Origin: Croceivirga thetidis
Lineage (GTDB): Bacteria > Bacteroidota > Bacteroidia > Flavobacteriales > Flavobacteriaceae
DNA length: 64,000 bases
NCBI RefSeq assembly: GCF_012272815.1
Contig: NZ_JAAWWL010000001.1
Location: 770,154-834,153, forward strand
Reading direction: 5' to 3'
Part shown: positions 8,315 through 15,512 of the stretch, piece by piece
How the letters are laid out: each line of letters begins with the position of its first letter
How positions within the stretch are numbered: the first letter of the stretch is position 1
Made by a program: the position numbers and the translations under genes
Notes under the pieces: model-generated
Told to the model about the DNA's origin: nothing
Databases searched by the model: none
The model's input: the letters and a program-made list of their open reading frames with translations, nothing else

Positions 8315-9794
8315 CTTCTATTTTATCTTCTTGAAAATCACTACGTCTAATATCCAATGATAAAATGGCTGCTGAACCCTCTTCAAATTCAGCATCAAAG
8401 CCAAGAATATCATTTTTTAAAACCATGTCTTCTTTGGCAATCAGTTTTTCTTGAAGAACAGTATAGAAACGGTCAACAATTGGACCATCCATTGCATCAA
8501 CTTTTTCTTTGACCGATTGTATATCAAGTTCTTCCAAGGAAACTATGGCAATGGTATAATCTGATTGCACATCATTGGTATTGAGCTCGAATCTACCCAT
8601 CTGATTCTTATCATTCATACCAGGTATCAAAACCGAAGCGTCGCCAGAACTTACATAAGAGCTTATAGAATCATTTACCGGGAACAATCTTGATACTGGA
8701 TGTTTAACATCAGCACCTAAGACGTACACATATGCAGGTTGATTGATATTGGCCCTTATAAAATATTGTGTTTTCATTTCATACTCATCTTTGGTAACGT
8801 AATCAACTACGCCGGCACCTTCATCATTGTAAACAGTTGATTGACGATAACCTAAGCCCCCAACAGTACTGGACCGCTGAGCAACTTCAATCGGAAAACC
8901 AAAACTTTCAAGTTCTAATGAAGCGGACAACTTATTTTTTACAATTTCATCTACTTGAGGTATTTCTTCAAATACCAATTCAAAACCATAATAGACTTCT
9001 TTACCATAGTCAGGATAGCGAATCCACATATATCCATCATTGCCCCAATCTTCACCCCAACTATTGATTATTTCGAATGCTCCTTCACCAGGTCCAAATT
9101 TATTATCATCATAACCAATAACAGTCATTGCGTGATTACCATAAGGTATAGTATCCGGTTCGTAAACCACTTTTGCTGAAAGAAACGAGTTTTTAACTTT
9201 CATTCCCATAACCACAGGTTTACCTTCTGCTAAAGCTTTTCGTGTTTGACGGACCCTACTCAAGAAGCTCTCTTTGTTATGAAAAAGTTTAGTGAACTCT
9301 TTTAACTTATATCCCTGAGTTTTGGAGTGTACACTATCAGGAATCCGGTTTGCACATAAATGAGGAAAATCTTTAAAATAAACCGAACCTGTTTCTTTAA
9401 GAGTTTGCAATGCGGTGGGTATTCCTATTCCCCTTTCACATGCCGTATCTTCTTGCAACTTTACACTTCTATATAAATAGAGTGGAGAAAAAGCCAAATC
9501 TGAAATGGTTGCATTATCAATAATCTCATTATCCCTTGCAAAACTTATGGTCTGAGCATAATAGGCTGTCGCCCAGCCAACACATGTTCCGGCACCTCCT
9601 TGGTTTTTAATTGCTGGAGCATATTGACGCAAGGAAACCTTGTCATTATCAAAACTGGTTCCTTGATATCCAACGTTACGTGCTTTCAAGGGTATGTTCG
9701 CATAACCCTCATCGTCAATTTCCAAGCCAGTTCCTAATTGGGCCAAACCCAAAATCGGAATAAAAAATAAGAGTATAGTTTTTTTCATTTTCAA
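8307..9794 (-). CDS. Papain-like (C1A) cysteine peptidase with DUF4384-like tail
   Basis: This 495-residue exported protein has a signal peptide ending LGLAQ. The catalytic domain (about 55-265) carries the papain set: Gln65 in IKNQGG, Cys71 in GTCVGWA, His221 in GNHAMTVIGYDD and Asn244 in INSWGEDWG. No long inhibitory prodomain is present between signal and catalytic domain. The C-terminal third (about 330-450, with FIRANINQPAYVYVLGAD and RLFPVND) resembles DUF4384, a beta module often attached to peptidase or other enzymatic domains. It is the first gene of the minus-strand operon, with a 368-bp intergenic region upstream. All catalytic residues are present, so an active secreted peptidase is expected. 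The cellular target is unknown; maturation of an operon product is one possibility. Confidence 0.88.
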   Translation of the reverse strand: MKMKKTILLFFIPILGLAQLGTGLEIDDEGYANIPLKARNVGYQGTSFDNDKVSLRQYAPAIKNQGGAGTCVGWATAYYAQTISFARDNEIIDNATISDLAFSPLYLYRSVKLQEDTACERGIGIPTALQTLKETGSVYFKDFPHLCANRIPDSVHSKTQGYKLKEFTKLFHNKESFLSRVRQTRKALAEGKPVVMGMKVKNSFLSAKVVYEPDTIPYGNHAMTVIGYDDNKFGPGEGAFEIINSWGEDWGNDGYMWIRYPDYGKEVYYGFELVFEEIPQVDEIVKNKLSASLELESFGFPIEVAQRSSTVGGLGYRQSTVYNDEGAGVVDYVTKDEYEMKTQYFIRANINQPAYVYVLGADVKHPVSRLFPVNDSISSYVSSGDASVLIPGMNDKNQMGRFELNTNDVQSDYTIAIVSLEELDIQSVKEKVDAMDGPIVDRFYTVLQEKLIAKEDMVLKNDILGFDAEFEEGSAAILSLDIRRSDFQEDKIEDE

Positions 9795-10162
9795 AAATGT
9801 TTGTCCGTGTTAATGACTTAAAATAACCCTAATGGGTATGCACAAAGTGATACCTTTTTTAAGGATTCTAATTTGGGGGGAGATATTGAATTACCACAAA
9901 AATGTCGCAGTTCAAATCGTAAATTAATCATTATAGCCATAAGCAACAAAATTTACTCCAATAAGAACATTTTTTACCGATTAAAGTACTCTGACCTAAG
10001 CGCCACAAAAATCCTTATTCATCCTAAATTAAGACGGTAACTATTTGATAGTTAAAATTCAAATTCAGGGAAGGCAAGGTAATTTTTAACGCCACAAATC
10101 CGCAATACCCTTAAATGGGTAATTGGCCGCAAAGGATGATTTAAAGTATTTTTGAGGTTCGC
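9795..10162. other. Divergent intergenic region with two similar short palindromes
   Basis: This 368-bp gap separates the envelope operon from dxs and contains no credible ORF. Two short inverted repeats of the same type lie near its ends: ACCCTAATGGGT at 9826-9837, 32 bp from the peptidase start, and TACCC/GGGTA around TTAAAT at 10106-10121, 42 bp from the dxs start. They could be operator half-sites for a shared regulator or chance. A TAnnTTTG match at 10147-10154 sits only 8 bp before the dxs ATG, which is very close for a promoter. The rest is AT-rich with nothing recognisable. Confidence 0.35.
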
Positions 10163-11926
10163 ATGCACGCGTTACTCCAAAATATCGACTCCCCAAAAGA
10201 CTTGAAGAAAATTCCGGTCTCTGAATTGCCCCATTTGGCTTTGGAACTCCGTGACTTTATTATCAACATTGTGGCTACCAAAGAAGGTCATTTAGGTGCA
10301 AGTCTTGGTGTAGTTGAATTGAGCATAGCACTTCATTACGTCTTTAATACTCCTAAAGACAAACTCATCTGGGATGTTGGACATCAAGCGTACGTTCATA
10401 AGATTTTGACCGGTAGAAAGGATATTTTTGAAACCAACAGGCAGCTTGGTGGAATCAGTGGTTTCCCAAAGCGAAGTGAGAGTGAATATGATGATTTTGG
10501 AACAGGACATAGCTCAACCTCTATTTCTGCGATTTTAGGAATGGCAATCGCTTCCAAACTCAAAAATCATCCGAATCTAAATCACATAGCTGTAATTGGA
10601 GATGCTTCAATTGCGAGTGGAATGGCATTTGAAGCATTGAATCATCTTGGGGAGACCGATGCCAATGTACTTATCATTCTTAACGATAATGCCATTGGTA
10701 TAGACCCAAGCGTTGGAGCATTAAAGAAGTATCTGACCAATGTCAAAAAAGGTACTGCTAAAGAAGAAAACATCTTTGAATGCCTTAACATCAACTATTC
10801 TGGTCCGATTGATGGTCATAACCTTGATACTTTAATTGCGGAATTAAAAAGGCAAAGACAACTAAAAGGCCCGCGATTACTTCATGTAATAACCACCAAG
10901 GGCAAGGGACTTAAGAATGCGGAAGAAGATCAAGTCTCGTATCATGCCCCTGGTAAATTCGATGTGGTCACAGGAGAAAAATATCCAAAAAATGCTGAAG
11001 GATTACCTCCAAAATTTCAGGATGTCTTTGGTCACACAATTGTTGAACTTGCCGAAAAGAATGAAAACATTGTTGGGATTACCCCAGCCATGCCAACAGG
11101 AAGTTCTTTGAAATTTATGATGGAAAAATTTCCCGATCGTGCATTTGATGTAGGAATTGCAGAACAACATGCAGTTACCTTAGCGGCTGGTATGGCAGCT
11201 GAAGGCCTTATTCCATTCTGTAACATCTACTCTACTTTTTTACAACGTGGTTATGACCAGGTTATTCATGACGTCGCCCTGCAAAATCTTCCTGTTGTTT
11301 TCTGTTTGGACCGGGCAGGTTTAGTCGGTCAAGACGGTCCTACACATCATGGTGTTTTCGATATTGCCTTTCTGAGATGCATTCCGAATTTGATAATTTT
11401 TTCACCTTTAAACGAGGTGGAACTTAGAAATATCATGTACTCGGCACAATTGGGTTTAAAACAACCTATCGCCATACGTTATCCTCGAGGACGAGGGGTA
11501 ACCATTGAATGGAAGCAACCATTCTCTAAAATTGAAATTGGAAAGGGAGAAATCCTTAACCAAGGAAGTAAGGTCGCATTTCTGACTTTTGGTCCAATTG
11601 GCAATATGGTAAGCGAAGTATTGATAGAAGTTAAGGACCCAAGCCTTTATGGGCATTATAATATGCGTTTTGTAAAACCTTTGGACTATACTTTGCTAGA
11701 TGGCATTTTTGATAACTATGAATATTTAATTACAGTTGAGGATGGTTCCGAAAAAGGAGGATTTGGAAGTGAAATCATGGAATACGCGAATCAAAAACAG
11801 TATCGTGGCATCTTAAAACGATTTGCTATCGTAGATAGGTTCATTGAACACGGAACAATTCAGGAATTACACGAAATTTGTGGACTTAACAAAAAAAGCA
11901 TTCTCGAATATCTTGAGACTATTTAA
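10163..11926 (+). CDS. dxs: 1-deoxy-D-xylulose-5-phosphate synthase
   Basis: This thiamine-diphosphate enzyme condenses pyruvate and glyceraldehyde 3-phosphate to 1-deoxyxylulose 5-phosphate, the first step of the MEP isoprenoid pathway and a source for thiamine and pyridoxal. The 587 residues are somewhat shorter than the roughly 620 of E. coli. Motifs in order are GHLGASLGVVELSIALHYVF, WDVGHQAYVHKILTGR, the GDASIASGMAFEALN cofactor-binding segment, LNDNAIGIDPSVGAL, the AEQHAVTLAAG catalytic Glu region, and DGPTHHGVFDIAF with the substrate-binding His pair. The C-terminal transketolase domain ends FIEHGTIQEL. The start at ATG 10163 leaves a normal N-terminus. The next gene begins inside its 3' end, so dxs and the DUF3078 gene are probably cotranscribed. 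Confidence 0.97.
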   Translation: MHALLQNIDSPKDLKKIPVSELPHLALELRDFIINIVATKEGHLGASLGVVELSIALHYVFNTPKDKLIWDVGHQAYVHKILTGRKDIFETNRQLGGISGFPKRSESEYDDFGTGHSSTSISAILGMAIASKLKNHPNLNHIAVIGDASIASGMAFEALNHLGETDANVLIILNDNAIGIDPSVGALKKYLTNVKKGTAKEENIFECLNINYSGPIDGHNLDTLIAELKRQRQLKGPRLLHVITTKGKGLKNAEEDQVSYHAPGKFDVVTGEKYPKNAEGLPPKFQDVFGHTIVELAEKNENIVGITPAMPTGSSLKFMMEKFPDRAFDVGIAEQHAVTLAAGMAAEGLIPFCNIYSTFLQRGYDQVIHDVALQNLPVVFCLDRAGLVGQDGPTHHGVFDIAFLRCIPNLIIFSPLNEVELRNIMYSAQLGLKQPIAIRYPRGRGVTIEWKQPFSKIEIGKGEILNQGSKVAFLTFGPIGNMVSEVLIEVKDPSLYGHYNMRFVKPLDYTLLDGIFDNYEYLITVEDGSEKGGFGSEIMEYANQKQYRGILKRFAIVDRFIEHGTIQELHEICGLNKKSILEYLETI

Positions 11927-12998
11927 AGCGCACATTCTAAAGTTATTTTTTCTTTCGGCCTTTTTGAACTTGTCACCAACCTCATTGTTCGCTCAAATTC
12001 AAGAAAGGGATAGTGTTTTTGATCAAACCAATGCCACCCAAACAGACACCATAGTTATTCGATGGCCTCAAAAGAAAGCCAAAATTGTAAGTAGGGGGCT
12101 TAAAGACCTTACCCCAGAAGTACTTTTGGTCAAACCAAAAACCCTTGTGAAAAAGTACAAAAAGATTACGCCTTTTTCTTTATGGGAAAGTCAAAACCAA
12201 TTTAGTCTCAACATAAACGAAGTAGCCTTTGTTAACTGGAATGCAGGTGGTGAAAACTCAATTTCAGGACTTGCGAATCTAAACTTAGCACGCAATTACA
12301 AGTTTGGCAACATAACTTGGGCAAATGAACTTCGATTGCGTTACGGAATCAATATACAAGAAGGGCAAGGGTTGCGAAAAACAGATGACTTCATCAAATT
12401 CTCTTCCGTTTTTGGATATCGAAAAGATTCAGTAACCCCTTGGTATGCCTCTGCTAAATTGAATTTTAATACACAGTTTTCTGATGGTTTTCGATTTCCT
12501 GAAGAAATCCCTATTTCTAGATTCATGGCGCCAGGATATCTCTTTCTTGGGGGAGGGGTCACCTTTGAACCCAAGGATAAAAAATTTATTCTATACGTAT
12601 CACCATTGACTCAAAAATCAACTTTTGTATTGGACGAAACCTTGTCAAACCAAGGAGCCTTTGGTGTACAACGTGGAGAAAAAACCTTTACCGAACTGGG
12701 TTTTTTGGTCACAAATAGCTGGGAAAAGGAAATTCTAAAAAACATTCTGATGAACCATCGGTTGACTTTGTATACCGATTACATAAGAAGTTTTGGCAAT
12801 GTAGATTTTGATTGGGAAATGAACTTTACCCTAAAAGTCAATCAATATGTAAATGCAAATATTGGCACTCATCTTATCTACGATGATGATATCAAGTTTG
12901 ATGAAGTGGTCGCTGAAGATGGTACGGTCACAACCCCTGGTACTCCCAGAATCCAATTTAAACAGCTACTGGGTGTAGGTTTTGTCTACAAATTCTAA
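11913..12998 (+). CDS. DUF3078 outer-membrane-type protein
   Basis: This exported protein of about 361 residues matches the DUF3078 pattern of flavobacteria: WESQNQFSLNINEVAFVNW, NAGGENSISGLANLNLARNY, then repeated amphipathic strands ending in GVGFVYKF, as in outer-membrane beta-barrels. The reading frame is open from an ATG at 11844 inside dxs, but that start adds polar residues before the signal peptide. A TTG at 11913 gives MRLFKAHILKLFFLSAFLNL, a clean signal peptide ending SLFAQ, and overlaps dxs by only 14 bp, so I prefer it. A GTG at 11880 is a second option. The function of the family is unknown; location in the outer membrane is inferred. It converges with dgt, with the two stop codons overlapping. 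Confidence 0.82.
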   Translation: MRLFKAHILKLFFLSAFLNLSPTSLFAQIQERDSVFDQTNATQTDTIVIRWPQKKAKIVSRGLKDLTPEVLLVKPKTLVKKYKKITPFSLWESQNQFSLNINEVAFVNWNAGGENSISGLANLNLARNYKFGNITWANELRLRYGINIQEGQGLRKTDDFIKFSSVFGYRKDSVTPWYASAKLNFNTQFSDGFRFPEEIPISRFMAPGYLFLGGGVTFEPKDKKFILYVSPLTQKSTFVLDETLSNQGAFGVQRGEKTFTELGFLVTNSWEKEILKNILMNHRLTLYTDYIRSFGNVDFDWEMNFTLKVNQYVNANIGTHLIYDDDIKFDEVVAEDGTVTTPGTPRIQFKQLLGVGFVYKF

Positions 12999-14347
12999 AT
13001 TCGATTACCACTAATCATACCATTAAGATGTACTGCTGCACTATCGGATAAACCCGCGACAAAAGTGGCTGCAGTTAGCAAAATATCATAGGTGCTACAA
13101 TCCTTGCCCAATGGTTCAAGACCCAAAGTCTGCAGCAGTAATTCATCGTATTGGTTGGTTTCTTCATTTGAGAAATTCATCAACGTATTGGTTGAAGCGT
13201 CCAACAAGTTTTTAAGGATACGATAACCTGCCAGTTCTTTCTCAACAACCTCATCTGAACGGTAAACCTTGTCAATGCATAATTTGATGATATCGTCTGT
13301 CTGGGCTTTGTATTTACTATGCTTTAAAAGCGAAACTTCAAAATCACCTTTTAAAATTTCTTCTTCATTCGATAGGAAAATGGAACAGGTATCATTTATC
13401 AAATTACCAATAGCCATGGCCCTTAAATATGCCAATCGTTCCTGACCTCCTTTAATTTGATTGAACTTTTTAATATTAATTGTATCCTTAACAAGATTAA
13501 TCAAGTACTCCAAGGCATAGTCCTCTGATATCAGACCCAAATTAATTCCATCCTCAAAATCAATTATGGTATAACAAATATCGTCCGCAGCTTCAACTAA
13601 AAAGGCAAGCGGATGTCTTCTATATCGAATACCTTCTCCAGACTTTCGTTCGAGTCCCAAATCTTCGGCTAATTCCAAAAAAAACTCTTGTTGTGATTGA
13701 AAAAATCCAAACTTTTTATCGGAAACATCAGAGGTAGGTTTTTTTGGGAAAGAAGCTTTTGGATACTTCAAAAAAGCCCCAAGGGTGGCGTAACTTAAAC
13801 GATTGCCACCCGGAATACCCGCTTTAGATTCAACCAAAAGTTTAAAACCATTTGCGTTCCCTTCGAATTCAGCCAAATCCTGATATTGCTTGGTACTCAA
13901 TTCAGATTTGAACCGGTTACCGTTACCATTTTTAAAATAGGAACCTATAGCTTTTTCGCCACTGTGACCAAAAGGTGGATTCCCTATATCGTGAGCTAAG
14001 GAAGCTGCAGCTGTTATGGCACCAAAATCATTGAAATGAAAACCCTGATTTGCCAATTCGGGATATTTATGCAGTATTTGAAGCCCAACCCGTCTACCTA
14101 AACTTCGAGCCACAACCGAAACTTCTAAACTATGGGTCAATCTTGAATGCACAAAGTTCTTTTTTGCGGCCATGTTCACAGGCAAGGGCATTACCTGGGT
14201 TTTGTCTTGTAAACTTCTGAAAGGAGATGAAAACAAAATGCGATCGTAATCAACATCAAAGCCCATGCGGGTTTCATCCTGTTTGTGGCGCTCCCTTTTC
14301 TCGGTATCCCCATATCGTTTTAAGGAAAGAAGTTGTCCCCAATTCAT
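12995..14347 (-). CDS. dgt: Deoxyguanosinetriphosphate triphosphohydrolase
   Basis: This HD-superfamily enzyme hydrolyses dGTP (often dNTPs in general) to the deoxynucleoside and tripolyphosphate, tuning nucleotide pools. The 450 residues carry the family signature YDRILFSSPFRSLQDKTQV near the N-terminus. The metal-binding residues are His67 in FVHSRLTHSLEV and the HD pair His119-Asp120 in SLAHDIGNPPFGHSGEKAI. Further conserved segments are RHPLAFLVEAADDICYTIID, with the last Asp ligand, and the helical C-terminus. The start MNWGQLLSLKRYGD is typical of bacterial Dgt. It is convergent with the DUF3078 gene. Regulation is not evident from the sequence. Confidence 0.95.
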   Translation of the reverse strand: MNWGQLLSLKRYGDTEKRERHKQDETRMGFDVDYDRILFSSPFRSLQDKTQVMPLPVNMAAKKNFVHSRLTHSLEVSVVARSLGRRVGLQILHKYPELANQGFHFNDFGAITAAASLAHDIGNPPFGHSGEKAIGSYFKNGNGNRFKSELSTKQYQDLAEFEGNANGFKLLVESKAGIPGGNRLSYATLGAFLKYPKASFPKKPTSDVSDKKFGFFQSQQEFFLELAEDLGLERKSGEGIRYRRHPLAFLVEAADDICYTIIDFEDGINLGLISEDYALEYLINLVKDTINIKKFNQIKGGQERLAYLRAMAIGNLINDTCSIFLSNEEEILKGDFEVSLLKHSKYKAQTDDIIKLCIDKVYRSDEVVEKELAGYRILKNLLDASTNTLMNFSNEETNQYDELLLQTLGLEPLGKDCSTYDILLTAATFVAGLSDSAAVHLNGMISGNRI

Positions 14348-14475
14348 ACAGTGAAAATTTGGCGTAAGATACGTCTTCTATGTCCGACTATTGAAATCAG
14401 CGGTAAGGTTAAGAAGTGTTTGGTAGTTCTATGTTAACCTAGGGATAACCGTTAGTTAACCTTTGAATCCTTTCT

Positions 14476-14901
14476 TTGCCCCGATTAAAAAATACAAGCT
14501 TGCAAAAGATTCTATTTTTTCTAGTACTCTTAATCGGAGTAACAGCAATGGGCCAGAAAAATGGTCATATCACTGGACAAGTGCTTGATAGCCAAATGAA
14601 CGGTGAACCCTTGCTTTTTGCAAACATCACTCTAAAGAACAGTTCATTTGAGACACAGTCTAATTTTCATGGTAATTTTGAGTTGGCCAATATAGAAAGT
14701 GGTGATTATACCCTTATTATTACTGCTTTGGGTTATGAGCGAATTGAAGTGCCTGTGAAAATAGAAGCTGGAAAGACTTTGAGAATTGCCCGTGAAATGA
14801 AGCCACTTTCCATTACAACAACTGGCATTGTTGTAACCGCATCTGCAGAAGAAAATTCAGCCGAATCTAAAGAAAGGATTTATTTTAATTCACGTCAGTG
14901 A
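14476..14901 (+). CDS. Standalone CarboxypepD_reg-like secreted protein
   Basis: This short exported protein has a signal peptide (KILFFLVLLIGVTAMGQ) and a single carboxypeptidase-regulatory-like beta-sandwich (about 30-115): GHITGQVLDS, PLLFANITLKN, FHGNFELANIESGDYTLII and GYERIEVPVKI. This is the module found at the N-terminus of Bacteroidota TonB-dependent receptors. Here the chain stops about 20 residues after it, with no plug or barrel. No ATG lies in frame: TTG at 14476 gives 141 residues, and TTG at 14500 gives a shorter version starting directly with the signal peptide. The stop codon lies inside a terminator hairpin. It could be a genuine small envelope protein or the surviving N-terminus of a lost receptor; the clean signal peptide and terminator favour a real gene. 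Confidence 0.65.
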   Translation: MPRLKNTSLQKILFFLVLLIGVTAMGQKNGHITGQVLDSQMNGEPLLFANITLKNSSFETQSNFHGNFELANIESGDYTLIITALGYERIEVPVKIEAGKTLRIAREMKPLSITTTGIVVTASAEENSAESKERIYFNSRQ

Positions 14902-14919
14902 TTCACTTGACGATTTTTT
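14893..14919 (+). terminator. Intrinsic terminator overlapping the stop codon of the CarboxypepD_reg gene
   Basis: CGTCA (14893-14897) pairs with TGACG (14908-14912), and GTG (14898-14900) pairs with CAC (14904-14906) across an ATT loop with a single-base bulge. A run of six T follows (14914-14919). The stop codon TGA (14899-14901) is inside the hairpin, which places termination right at the end of the coding region. Confidence 0.65.
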
Positions 14920-14927
14920 AGAAAACG

Positions 14928-15287
14928 CTAGTTTTTAATGGCCACGCCCGAGCTACCTTCTCGGTTTACAACACTTACAATTCCGGTTTTATCAAATTGC
15001 ACCTCTTTGATACCATCTTGAACTCGGAAAAACCAAGTCCCTACACGTTTACCATTGTTATAAAGCCCGCGAGAAACCTCTTCACCTTTTTCGTTAAAGC
15101 TTATCCACTCTCCGTGTAACTTCCCTTCTAAATCAAAGGTTCCTTGTTGACTTATCTCACCGTTGTCATGATAATAAACCGCATCAATTAGATTGGTTTC
15201 TTGGTTGTGCTTTATTTCCTCTTTCTTTTGGGAAAAACCAAGTGAACTGACTAGCAAACAGAGAAGTAAAGAGATAGTTGCTTTCAT
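14928..15287 (-). CDS. YwqK/MORN-repeat-like secreted protein
   Basis: This 119-residue exported protein has a signal peptide (ISLLLCLLVSSLGFSQ) and two to three MORN-variant repeats of the YwqK type: YYHDNGEISQQGTFDLEGKL, HGEWISFNEKGEEVSRGLY and NNGKRVGTWFFRVQDG. Proteins of this type are labelled YwqK-family antitoxins in databases, a name that comes from a Bacillus toxin-antitoxin pair. No toxin gene is adjacent here and the protein is exported, so an antitoxin role should not be assumed. It converges with the CarboxypepD_reg gene and is divergent from the phosphate transporter. Function unknown. Confidence 0.7.
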   Translation of the reverse strand: MKATISLLLCLLVSSLGFSQKKEEIKHNQETNLIDAVYYHDNGEISQQGTFDLEGKLHGEWISFNEKGEEVSRGLYNNGKRVGTWFFRVQDGIKEVQFDKTGIVSVVNREGSSGVAIKN

Positions 15288-15465
15288 AACGCGACAGATT
15301 AACTTAAATGTTACAATAAATATACGTTTAATTTACATTAAATTAACGAATGAAACGATAAAATATTTTCTACAACCTTATAAACTCATTACATCCAAGT
15401 TGTGCTCCATTTTTTACGCTTGGGAAATCCTTGTATTCCAGATGTTTCATAACCTTATTTTAACC

Positions 15466-15493
15466 TTTTGAAGGATTTATAGTCTCATTTTTG
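15466..15493 (+). promoter_or_regulatory. Possible Bacteroidota promoter upstream of the phosphate transporter
   Basis: TTTTG at 15466-15470 could be a -33 element and CATTTTTG at 15486-15493 a -7 element (one mismatch to TAnnTTTG). The spacer is 15 bp, slightly short. The transporter start is 20 bp downstream of the -7 element. This rests on pattern only. Confidence 0.3.
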
Positions 15494-15512
15494 CGTACTT
15501 TCAATCGTTAAC

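Noticed and set aside
10147-10154. TATTTTTG as dxs promoter -7 element
   Set aside because: Only 8 bp before the ATG, which would give an almost leaderless mRNA, and no -33 partner was convincing.
14928-15287. Toxin-antitoxin system based on the YwqK label
   Set aside because: The protein is exported and no toxin-like gene is adjacent; MORN-type repeats alone do not show antitoxin function.
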